Positions 1-5,364 of a stretch of 5,364 bases of DNA are shown here, piece by piece; within the stretch, counting starts at the first letter, position 1, and each line of letters begins with the position of its first letter. The position numbers were made by a program, and so were the translations under genes. The notes under the pieces are model-generated. The model worked only from the letters and a program-made list of their open reading frames with translations, had not been told where the DNA came from and made no database searches. The DNA is taken from NCBI GenBank assembly GCA_023433225.1, contig JAEZDQ010000169.1:1-5364 (forward strand), read 5' to 3'. This stretch comes from Bacteroidota bacterium. Lineage in GTDB: Bacteria > Bacteroidota > Bacteroidia > Flavobacteriales > Weeksellaceae.

Positions 1-297
1 GTACAAACTATATTTCCCGGCAGGTAAATGCTTTCCCTCAATCAACACATCTTTGTTGATTTCAAAAACAGTGGCTTCATTGGCACCGGTTCGCCAAACT
101 TTTCCGAAAGGCACAATGTCTTTCCCGAATTCCCTTCCTTTTAAAAACGGGCGACTGTAAACGATTTCCACGCTCAGGTCGTCCAGATTGGTTTCAATGG
201 AATCCATCGGGCTCACCCGGTTGTTTCCTGAAGACTGAGCGTTTGCAAAGAAAAAACTGAACAGAAGGACGACGGTAAAAAAACAAGTTGATTTCAT
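1..297 (-). CDS. DUF2911-family exported protein, 5' part (runs off left edge)
   Basis: This is the first 99 codons of a gene that continues past the left edge; the frame is open to base 1 from an ATG at 297-295. The protein begins with a lysine and a hydrophobic core (about residues 5-18) ending in ANA-Q, a good type I signal peptidase site after residue 20, so export to the periplasm or beyond is expected. After a short linker comes VEIVYSRPFLKGREFG (residues 43-58), then VPFGKVWRTGANEAT (62-76) and LPAGKYSLY at the edge. The YSRP..KGR and GxxWRTGANEAT blocks are the hallmark of the DUF2911 family, known as a domain of unknown function frequent in Bacteroidota secreted proteins; the role is not known. 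The ATG is chosen because the signal peptide starts directly at it. The gene is divergent from the decayed gene at 405-852; no convincing promoter was found in the 107 bases between them. Confidence 0.85.
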   Translation of the reverse strand, partial: MKSTCFFTVVLLFSFFFANAQSSGNNRVSPMDSIETNLDDLSVEIVYSRPFLKGREFGKDIVPFGKVWRTGANEATVFEINKDVLIEGKHLPAGKYSLY

Positions 298-404
298 TAT
301 GACTGAATTTTAGGGATATAAATTTAAGACTTTTTGCGCTAGCTATTTGACAAGTTTTGTGCCAGTCCGGCCGATAAATCTTAAAAATTTACAGAGATTA
401 AATT

Positions 405-852
405 ATAAAACGGTCTGTTTTTCTAACATATGGAATTATCACAATTGATCTGATTATTGCTATTTTTATGTTTGGATTTATTTCTCAAAGTTTTACGGAA
501 ACCCTAAAATTCATAGGTGAGTTTTGGCTTAACTTTTCGGTAGCTCTTTTTGGGATTATATGGATTTGGTTATTTCATCGGTATTAAAATGGAGGAATAT
601 GCAAGTAAAAATTCATTTTTTTCAATTCCTATAGGAATTCTGGGATTATTCTGAATTTTGATTTTGGGAATATTTACCGGTTCTTCGGTTGGGTTTTTTG
701 AGGAAGGAATACACGATGCCAAAAATTGGAATGAATTAAAGAATAGCTTGTTTGATTATTATGTTAAACCGATGTATTTAGTTATTTTCTTTGGTTGTAT
801 TCCCACTACAATTACCGGTGGAGTTTTGGGATATTTATTAAAGATGGATTGA
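405..852 (+). pseudogene. Decayed gene for a small four-helix membrane protein
   Basis: Two overlapping reading frames together look like one membrane protein. The first is open from 402 to the TAA at 585-587 and has no ATG before 468; codon ATA at 405-407, right after a stop, sits where a start would fit. The second is open from 544 to the TGA at 850-852 apart from an in-frame TGA at 652-654. Dropping one T from the T run at 547-551 joins the frames, and reading the TGA as Trp gives about 148 residues. Four hydrophobic stretches result: around YGIITIDLIIAIFMFGF, around LNFSVALLGLYGFGYFIG, across the TGA (SIPIGILGLF to ILILGIFTG), and near the end (MYLVIFFGCIPTTITGG). A polar loop, EEGIHDAKNWNELKNSL, precedes the last. 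I do not recognise the family. Alternatives are a sequencing error at one lesion, or short surviving ORFs at 468-587 (39 residues) or 658-852 (TTG start, 64 residues). The ATA-as-lost-ATG is inference; frameshift and stop are read directly. Confidence 0.55.
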
Positions 853-860
853 TTTAGTTG

Positions 861-912
861 AACCTTGTCAAGGTTAATCTTCACAATGAAAATAACCTTG
901 ACAAGGTTTTTT
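861..912 (+). terminator. Intrinsic terminator with a 16-bp stem
   Basis: Bases 861-876 pair perfectly with 893-908 (arm AACCTTGTCAAGGTTA) around a 16-base loop, followed by a T run that reaches 912. This is a classic plus-strand intrinsic terminator just behind the decayed membrane protein gene. It also lies 18 bases beyond the sufS stop, so the hairpin may stop minus-strand sufS transcription too, although the minus-strand side has no clear U tract. Each arm is itself almost palindromic, so two small hairpins are an alternative fold. Confidence 0.85.
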
Positions 913-930
913 CTGAATCACTTCAAAAAA

Positions 931-2151
931 TTAACCCAGCATTTTAATCGAAAGTTTCACGCCTTCAATCAATTGAACGATTTCCTCTTTGGTATTGAAA
1001 ACCGCAAAAGAAGCCCGGACGGTTCCTTTGATTCCGAAATGCCGCATAATCGGTTGGGTACAATGGTGGCCGGTCCGCACTGCGATTCCTTTTTTATCCA
1101 AAATCATCCCCACATCGGACGGATGAACGCCCGGTAAATTTAAATTGAAGGAAACCGCACCCGCACGAAGCGCATCCTTTCCGTAAATTACCACTTCTTC
1201 CAACTCCGAAAGTTTGTCGGTGGCATAAGAGAGCAATTTATCTTCATGCCGATGAATTTTCTCTATCCCAATGGAATGGATGAAATCAATCGCGGTTCCC
1301 AAAACAATATTTCCGGCGATATTAGGTGTTCCGGCTTCAAATTTAAAAGGCAATCCGGCATAAGTGGAACGTTCCATCCAAACCTCTTTAATCATTTCCC
1401 CACCACCGTGGTAAGGCGGAAGTTCATTCAGGATTGCTTCTTTGCCGTAGAGGATTCCGGTTCCGGTGGGCGCATACATTTTATGGCCTGAAAAAACCAA
1501 AAAATCGCAATCCAATTTTTGGACATCGGTTTGGGCGTGCGGAACAGATTGGGCAGCATCTACCAAAACCCAAGCTCCCATTTCATGCGCCTTTTCAATA
1601 ATTTTTTCAACTGGATTAATGATTCCCAGTGCATTTGAAACCTGATTTACGGCAACGAGTTTGGTTCTTTCGGTCAGGAGTTCATCCAATTTTTCAATTT
1701 CCAAAGTCCCGTTTTCACTCAGCGGAATGTATTTCAGTTTGGCCCCGGTTCTTTCGCAAAGCATTTGCCAGGGAACAATGTTGGAATGGTGCTCGATTTC
1801 GGTAATTAAAATTTCGTCATTAACTGAAACCAATTGCTGAAGTGCGTTCGCCACCAAATTAATCCCCTCGGTCGTCCCTTTGGTGAAAATCACTTCATGG
1901 GCGTGTTTTGCATTAATGAAATTGCGGACTTTTTCACGCGAATCTTCCATCATTACCGTAGCCTCCTGACTGATGGTATGGATTCCCCGGTGGACATTGG
2001 CATTGAAATTTGAATAATAATTATCGATTGCATCCAGAACCACTTTAGGTTTTTGAGAAGTAGCCGCATTGTCCATATAAATCAATGGGTTACCATTGAC
2101 TTGACGGTTAAGAATCGGAAATTGAGAGCGGATTTCAGTAATATTCAACAT
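931..2151 (-). CDS. sufS: Cysteine desulfurase SufS
   Basis: A 406-residue PLP-dependent cysteine desulfurase of group II (SufS/CsdA type). It removes sulfur from L-cysteine as an enzyme persulfide and, in characterised systems, passes it via SufE or SufU to the SufBCD scaffold in the cytoplasm. Visible motifs are the N-terminal YMDNAATSQKP (25-35), THE EGIN region near 95-98, the catalytic His in EHHSN (120-124), the cofactor Asp in VDAAQ (197-201), the Schiff-base lysine K224 in SGHKMYAPTG, and the active cysteine C364 in RTGHHCTQP. RxGHHC marks the SufS type, and the 406-residue length is typical. The ATG at 2151-2149 is chosen; an in-frame TTG at 2175 would add eight residues (MGLTIFVN) with no family match. 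The gene lies downstream of sufD but is separated from it by an opposing lipoprotein gene, so it may not be strictly co-transcribed. A TATATTTG box lies 5 bases before the start. No sufE follows it here. Confidence 0.97.
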   Translation of the reverse strand: MLNITEIRSQFPILNRQVNGNPLIYMDNAATSQKPKVVLDAIDNYYSNFNANVHRGIHTISQEATVMMEDSREKVRNFINAKHAHEVIFTKGTTEGINLVANALQQLVSVNDEILITEIEHHSNIVPWQMLCERTGAKLKYIPLSENGTLEIEKLDELLTERTKLVAVNQVSNALGIINPVEKIIEKAHEMGAWVLVDAAQSVPHAQTDVQKLDCDFLVFSGHKMYAPTGTGILYGKEAILNELPPYHGGGEMIKEVWMERSTYAGLPFKFEAGTPNIAGNIVLGTAIDFIHSIGIEKIHRHEDKLLSYATDKLSELEEVVIYGKDALRAGAVSFNLNLPGVHPSDVGMILDKKGIAVRTGHHCTQPIMRHFGIKGTVRASFAVFNTKEEIVQLIEGVKLSIKMLG

Positions 2152-2156
2152 ATTTA

Positions 2157-2164
2157 CAAATATA
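2157..2164 (-). promoter_or_regulatory. Candidate -7 box for sufS
   Basis: On the minus strand this reads TATATTTG, a full match to the Bacteroidota -7 consensus TAnnTTTG. It ends 5 bases before the sufS ATG, so a start of transcription at the usual distance would fall at or next to the ATG and give a leaderless or nearly leaderless message. No TTG was found at the expected -33 spacing (about 17-23 bases upstream), so the box could be chance in AT-rich DNA. Confidence 0.3.
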
Positions 2165-2221
2165 GTTAATCCCAAAGTTTAAACCCTAAGCGCAAAGATG
2201 ATTTATCCCCTTAAAAATAGC

Positions 2222-2233
2222 TACCTATAGGTA
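2222..2233. promoter_or_regulatory. 12-base perfect palindrome, possible operator
   Basis: TACCTATAGGTA is perfectly self-complementary. It sits between the divergent sufS and lipoprotein genes, directly upstream of where the -33 element of the lipoprotein promoter should lie, a position that would suit a regulator of either gene. No known regulator site is recognised, and a single palindrome of this length is only suggestive. Confidence 0.3.
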
Positions 2234-2256
2234 TTTCACATAAAAAACGCAAGGGA

Positions 2257-2264
2257 TATTTTTG
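2257..2264 (+). promoter_or_regulatory. -7 box of the small lipoprotein gene
   Basis: TATTTTTG is a full match to the Bacteroidota primary sigma factor -7 consensus TAnnTTTG and lies 15 bases before the ATG at 2280. TTTC at 2234-2237, 19 bases upstream, is the best -33 candidate and misses the consensus TTTG by one base. A start of transcription about 5-8 bases after the box would leave a leader of roughly 8-11 bases, which is short. Confidence 0.55.
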
Positions 2265-2279
2265 CTTTAAAATTTAATC

Positions 2280-2582
2280 ATGAAAAACATTTTTTACAAA
2301 TCACTTTTACTTGTCAGCCTATCTGTATTTACTTTTTCCTGTTTCGGATCGGATGATGACGGAACCGATCAAGCCTATTGCAATGTGGATAGTTACATCG
2401 ACGCTTACCTCACGGCTGTGAACACATTTAACGCGAACCCTACTTCTTCCAATTGTGTCAATTTAAAAAACAAAGGAATTGCCTTGTTAAATGCGATTCA
2501 TAATTGTGATTATTTTGAAGATGAAACTTATTGGGAAGATGCCATCGGGGTGTATAACAATGTGAATTGCAATGATTTATAA
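2280..2582 (+). CDS. Small cysteine-containing lipoprotein of unknown function
   Basis: A 100-residue protein with a lipoprotein signal peptide: MKNIFYK, a hydrophobic stretch (residues 8-17), then TFS-C with the lipid cysteine at C21. The lipobox is loose at -2 (Phe), which Bacteroidota tolerate. The mature end begins CFGSDDDG; acidic residues right after the cysteine recall the lipoprotein export signals described for Bacteroidota surface lipoproteins, so a surface location is possible but not proven. Four further cysteines (C34, C59, C76, C97) could form two disulfides outside the cytoplasm. The rest is acidic, Asn- and Tyr-rich and probably helical. I do not recognise the family and assign no function. 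The gene is monocistronic: a -7 box at 2257-2264 precedes it and a terminator at 2613-2650 follows. It runs against the suf genes, converging on sufD and diverging from sufS. The ATG is fixed by the signal peptide. Confidence 0.85.
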   Translation: MKNIFYKSLLLVSLSVFTFSCFGSDDDGTDQAYCNVDSYIDAYLTAVNTFNANPTSSNCVNLKNKGIALLNAIHNCDYFEDETYWEDAIGVYNNVNCNDL

Positions 2583-2612
2583 CGCAAACACCTAATTTGT
2601 ACCATTTTGAAT

Positions 2613-2650
2613 AAGCCTGAAATCCATTCGTTTTTCAGGCTTTTTTATTT
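2613..2650 (+). terminator. Intrinsic terminator of the lipoprotein gene
   Basis: AAGCCTGAAA (2613-2622) pairs perfectly with TTTCAGGCTT (2633-2642) around a 10-base loop, followed by a T-rich tract to 2650. It ends plus-strand transcription 30 bases after the lipoprotein stop. It also lies just downstream of the sufD stop on the minus strand, but there the hairpin is followed by ATTCAAAATGG rather than a U tract, so minus-strand transcripts could pass through toward sufS. Confidence 0.85.
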
Positions 2651-2660
2651 TATTGGATTT

Positions 2661-3983
2661 TTACAAATCAAAATCAATATTCACACCCAATTTTAAAGCG
2701 ATGAGTTTGGTAATCCTTTGTTTGATTTGTGGAATTTGAACGTGTTCCAAAACCTCGGCTGCAAAAGCGTAGAGCAAAAGTGCTTCGGCTTCTTTCTTGG
2801 GGATTCCGCGCTGCTGCATGTAAAACAAAGCACTATTGTCTAATTGGCCTACCGTACAACCATGGGAACATTTCACATCGTCCGCGAAAATTTCCAACTG
2901 GGGTTTGGTGTCGATGGCAGCTTTGTTGGTCAACAAAACATTGTTATTCTGTTGGAAAGCGTTCAATTTCTGCGCTTCCGGATGCACATACACTTTTCCG
3001 TTGAACACCCCGTGGGCTTGTTCATCATAAATTCCTTTGTACAATTCATGGCTTTCACAATGCGGTGCAGTATGCTCGACCAATGTGTGGTGGTCAACGT
3101 GCTGCTTCCCGGCGATCACGGTTACGCCATTTAAAATGGAATTGCAATTTTCACCTTTTTGTTTAAAGTTCAGGTTATTACGCGTCAGTTTCCCGCCAAA
3201 TGAAAAAGTCTGGACGGCTACGCGGCTGTCCCTTTCTTGTTCTATGAAAGTATTGTCGATTAAAGAAGCTTCTACCGCGTCATTCTGAATTTTGTAATAA
3301 TCGAGTTCGGTGTTTTGTCCGACATGGATTTCGGTAACGGAATTCGTCAAATTCGATTTGGCATTCAAAGTCTGGTGGCGTTCAATGATATGCGCTTGGG
3401 CATTGTTGCCCAGAACAATCAAATTCCGCGGATGGTACATCACTTCGCTTTCGTGGGCAGTTGAAAAAAACATCAGCTGCACAGGTTTCGAAAGAATCAC
3501 ATTGTCCGGGATATAAATATAGGCCCCATCTTTGAAGAAAGCGGTATTGAGCGAAACCATGCTTTCATTTTTGTCCGCAATTTTTCCGTAATAATTTTCG
3601 ATTACCGCTTGGTACATCATCCGGTTCATCGCACTGGAAAGCACACAAATATCCGCCTCCTCATGGGTCGTATTGGACAAATAACTGCTATAAATCCCAT
3701 TGACAAAAACAATATTATAGGAATCAATATCATGGATAAAATATTGTTTCACATCTTGGTATCCCACCGAAATTTCTTCGGATTCGGGAAATAATTTATA
3801 GTCGGTTTTGAGCAAGGGTGCCAGATTGGTATATTTCCATTCTTCGTCTTTTTTACGCGGAAAACCTTTTTGGTCAAATAATTCGATGGCTTCGTGACGA
3901 AGATCGTCTATCCATTTATTTTTGGAACTCTTTTCATTGAAAACCAAATGCCTTGAAACCAAATTTTCTTTTAAATCTATCAT
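2661..3983 (-). CDS. sufD: Fe-S cluster assembly protein SufD
   Basis: A 440-residue SufD, partner of SufB and SufC in the cytoplasmic SufBC2D scaffold where Fe-S clusters are built. Near the N-terminus is GFPRKKDEEWKYT (residues 40-52), the family's conserved 'P..K.E.WKYT' block. The central part is the beta-helix region, including HVDHHTLVEHTAPHC. The C-terminal SufB/SufD core reads VFNGKVYVHPEAQKLNAF, then DTKPQLEIFADDVKCSHGCTVG; His374 in CSHG corresponds to the SufD interface histidine (His360 in E. coli) proposed to help hold the nascent cluster. YAFAAEVLEH follows. The start at 3983 (MIDLKENLV) gives a typical length; an in-frame ATG at 4037 would add 18 residues, but it lies inside an inverted repeat (4014-4043) and the extra residues do not resemble SufD. 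The gene is 79 bases after sufC and probably co-transcribed with it. The opposing lipoprotein gene lies beyond its 3' end. Confidence 0.96.
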   Translation of the reverse strand: MIDLKENLVSRHLVFNEKSSKNKWIDDLRHEAIELFDQKGFPRKKDEEWKYTNLAPLLKTDYKLFPESEEISVGYQDVKQYFIHDIDSYNIVFVNGIYSSYLSNTTHEEADICVLSSAMNRMMYQAVIENYYGKIADKNESMVSLNTAFFKDGAYIYIPDNVILSKPVQLMFFSTAHESEVMYHPRNLIVLGNNAQAHIIERHQTLNAKSNLTNSVTEIHVGQNTELDYYKIQNDAVEASLIDNTFIEQERDSRVAVQTFSFGGKLTRNNLNFKQKGENCNSILNGVTVIAGKQHVDHHTLVEHTAPHCESHELYKGIYDEQAHGVFNGKVYVHPEAQKLNAFQQNNNVLLTNKAAIDTKPQLEIFADDVKCSHGCTVGQLDNSALFYMQQRGIPKKEAEALLLYAFAAEVLEHVQIPQIKQRITKLIALKLGVNIDFDL

Positions 3984-4013
3984 TTTCTTGATGTATTGTT
4001 GTAAACTGGATGC

Positions 4014-4043
4014 TGTATAATGTGATGCGATTCCCATTATACA
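4014..4043. repeat. Inverted repeat between sufC and sufD
   Basis: TGTATAATG (4014-4022) and CATTATACA (4035-4043) are perfect 9-base inverted repeats around a 12-base spacer. In the suf message this would be an AU-rich hairpin about 30 bases upstream of the chosen sufD start. It has no U tract, so it is not a terminator; it could affect message stability or translation of sufD, or be a protein site. Confidence 0.45.
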
Positions 4044-4062
4044 TTTTACGTTTTACAAAAAA

Positions 4063-4818
4063 TTAAACAGCTGCTTCTTCAATTACCCAATCATACCCAC
4101 GGGCTTCCAGTTCATGCGCCAATTCTTTACCGCCTGTTTTGATTATTTTCCCATTGTTCAAAACATGGACGAAATCGGGAACGATATAATCCAAAAGCCT
4201 TTGGTAATGGGTAATGACTAGGACTGCATTGTTTTCATTTCGGAATGCGTTCACGCCATCGGCAACGATTCTGAGTGCGTCTATGTCGAGCCCGGAATCG
4301 GTTTCGTCCAGAATCGCCAATTTCGGATTGAGCATCATCATCTGGAAAATTTCATTCCTTTTTTTCTCTCCTCCCGAAAACCCTTCATTCAAAGAACGAG
4401 AAAGAAAATCTTTGCGGATGCCCAGCTTTTCGGCATTGGCACGGATGAGTTTCAACATTTCCGAAGCACCCATTTCCTCCAAACCTTGTGCTTTACGGGT
4501 TTCATTAATGGAAGTCTTGATGAAATTCGTTACGGTCACGCCGGGGATTTCCACCGGGTATTGGAACGAAAGAAAAATGCCTTTGTGGGCACGTTCATCC
4601 GGCCCCATTTCCAGCAAATCTTCATTTTCAAAATTGATTTCGCCTTGGGTTACCTCATAATCTTCTTTTCCGGCAATCACCGATGACAAGGTAGATTTCC
4701 CGGAACCGTTCGGGCCCATGATGGCATGAATTTCTCCCGGTTTGATTTCCAGATTGATTCCTTTTAAAATCTCTGCTCCTTCTTCGATTTGAGCGTGTAT
4801 ATTATTTATTTTTAACAT
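4063..4818 (-). CDS. sufC: Fe-S assembly ATPase SufC
   Basis: A 251-residue ABC-type ATPase that binds SufB and SufD and drives conformational change of the SufBCD scaffold during cluster assembly; it is soluble, not a transporter. Visible motifs, numbered from the chosen start, are Walker A GPNGSGKST (35-43), Q-loop FLSFQYP (Q86), the signature FSGGEKKRNE (147-156), Walker B LAILDETDSGLD (167-178) with the catalytic Glu at 172, and the switch His in THYQRLL (H204). FSGGEKKRNE and ETDSGLDIDAL are characteristic of SufC rather than transporter ATPases. The ATG at 4818 (MLKINNIHAQ) gives the normal family length; a GTG at 4848 in the same frame would add ten residues and lies in a small GC-rich hairpin, so it is rejected. 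The gene starts 65 bases after sufB and is followed by sufD, consistent with one transcript. Confidence 0.97.
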   Translation of the reverse strand: MLKINNIHAQIEEGAEILKGINLEIKPGEIHAIMGPNGSGKSTLSSVIAGKEDYEVTQGEINFENEDLLEMGPDERAHKGIFLSFQYPVEIPGVTVTNFIKTSINETRKAQGLEEMGASEMLKLIRANAEKLGIRKDFLSRSLNEGFSGGEKKRNEIFQMMMLNPKLAILDETDSGLDIDALRIVADGVNAFRNENNAVLVITHYQRLLDYIVPDFVHVLNNGKIIKTGGKELAHELEARGYDWVIEEAAV

Positions 4819-4841
4819 TTTAATGATACATTTTGAGTTTT

Positions 4842-4854
4842 TGCGCACCGCGCA
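4842..4854. repeat. Short GC-rich hairpin between sufB and sufC
   Basis: TGCGC and GCGCA flank a three-base loop (ACC), giving a compact 5-bp GC-rich hairpin in an otherwise AT-rich 65-base gap. It lies about 24 bases upstream of the sufC start in the message. There is no U tract, so it is not a convincing terminator. A role in processing or folding of the suf message is only a guess. Confidence 0.3.
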
Positions 4855-4883
4855 TTCTATTGTTTTATAATTCTATTTACTTC

Positions 4884-5364
4884 TTATCCAACCGAGCCTT
4901 CCAATGAAATTTCCAATAATTTTTTGGCTTCCACCGCAAATTCCATCGGTAGTTTATCCAAAACTTCCCGGCTGAACCCGTTTACGATCAAAGCAATTGC
5001 TTTTTCGGTATTGATTCCGCGTTGGTTACAGTAAAACAATTGATCTTCACCGATTTTGGAAGTCGTGGCTTCATGTTCCAACTGAGCGGTTTTGTTTTTG
5101 ATTTCGATATAAGGGAAAGTGTGCGCACCGCATTCATTGCCCATCAGGAGCGAATCACATTGTGAAAAATTCCTGGCTCCGTCGGCACCTGCATTGATTT
5201 TCACCAATCCCCGGTAGCTGTTTTGCGATTTACCGGCAGAAATCCCTTTGGAAATAATTGTCGATTTGGTGTTCTTTCCGAGGTGGATCATCTTGGTTCC
5301 GGTATCCGCCTGTTGGAAATGATTGGTGACGGCAATCGAATAAAATTCGCCCACCGAATTATCG
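4884..5364 (-). CDS. sufB: Fe-S cluster assembly protein SufB, 3' part (runs off right edge)
   Basis: The C-terminal 159 residues of SufB, the scaffold subunit that receives sulfur from the desulfurase system and carries the nascent Fe-S cluster with SufD. The frame is open to the right edge, with DNSVGEFYS as the first complete codons; the GTG at 5354 is an internal valine, not a start. Conserved blocks in order are QQADTGTKMIHLGKNTKST, SKGISAGKSQNSYRGLVKI, RNFSQCDSLL, CGAHTFPYIE, EHEATTSKI, FYCNQRG and the C-terminal ISLEGSVG. Counting back from the C-terminus against the 495-residue E. coli protein places the Cys of SQCDSLL at Cys405 and the second Glu of EHEATTSK at Glu434, residues implicated in cluster formation at the SufB-SufD interface. 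About 336 N-terminal residues lie outside the window. It is first of the suf genes seen here, and sufC begins 65 bases after its stop. Confidence 0.97.
   Translation of the reverse strand, partial: DNSVGEFYSIAVTNHFQQADTGTKMIHLGKNTKSTIISKGISAGKSQNSYRGLVKINAGADGARNFSQCDSLLMGNECGAHTFPYIEIKNKTAQLEHEATTSKIGEDQLFYCNQRGINTEKAIALIVNGFSREVLDKLPMEFAVEAKKLLEISLEGSVG

Noticed and set aside
319..353. Possible promoter for the DUF2911 gene (TAAATTTA with an upstream TTG on the minus strand)
   Set aside because: The -7 box misses the key final G and the spacer of 24 bases is longer than usual, so it is too weak to list.
865..1491. Plus-strand open frames of 90 and 81 codons
   Set aside because: They are antisense to sufS; the first also begins inside the terminator hairpin at 861-912.
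2613..2650. Terminator that ends the sufBCD message
   Set aside because: On the minus strand the hairpin is not followed by a U-rich tract, so it is assigned to the plus-strand lipoprotein gene only.
2729..3794. Several plus-strand open frames of 61-96 codons
   Set aside because: All are antisense shadows of sufD, overlap each other in different frames and show no protein-like composition.
4214..4660. 148-codon plus-strand open frame
   Set aside because: It lies wholly inside sufC on the other strand, and SufC has every ABC ATPase motif. The translation has no recognisable character.
5352..5354. GTG as a start codon of a short sufB-like protein
   Set aside because: The conserved SufB sequence DNSVGEFYS continues upstream to the window edge, so this codon is an internal valine.

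Overview
The window looks like a chromosomal segment from a Bacteroidota bacterium, most probably a member of the Flavobacteriia. The evidence is an AT-rich composition, genes without clear Shine-Dalgarno sequences, a -7 promoter box of the TAnnTTTG type, a lipoprotein whose mature end starts with an acidic stretch after the lipid cysteine, and a DUF2911-family exported protein, a family common in this phylum. I cannot name the genus from the sequence alone.

The right three fifths hold a SUF iron-sulfur cluster assembly locus on the minus strand. Read in the direction of transcription it contains sufB (3' part only, entering from the right edge), sufC, sufD and sufS. SufB, SufC and SufD form the SufBCD scaffold complex, with SufC as its ATPase. 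SufS is the PLP-dependent cysteine desulfurase that supplies sulfur. All the key residues I could look for are present. No sufE follows sufS inside the window.

The locus is not a simple run of genes. Between sufD and sufS lies a 100-codon gene for a small cysteine-containing lipoprotein on the opposite strand. It has its own Bacteroidota-type -7 box and its own intrinsic terminator. SufS must therefore be reached by transcription through a convergent gene, or have its own promoter. A perfect TATATTTG box sits only 5 bases before the sufS start, which would give an almost leaderless message. A 12-base perfect palindrome lies in the same divergent intergenic space.

The gaps between sufB and sufC (65 bases) and between sufC and sufD (79 bases) each contain a small inverted repeat. 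The second one helps choose the downstream sufD start.

On the left, bases 405-852 on the plus strand hold what I read as a decayed gene for a four-helix membrane protein of about 148 residues. It has an apparent lost start codon, a one-base frameshift at a T run and an in-frame TGA. A strong terminator hairpin separates it from the end of sufS. At the far left edge is the 5' part of a DUF2911-family secreted protein gene on the minus strand, running off the window. I see no CRISPR array, tRNA, rRNA, insertion sequence or recognisable new multi-gene system. The most unusual points are the opposing lipoprotein gene inside the suf locus and the decayed membrane protein gene.
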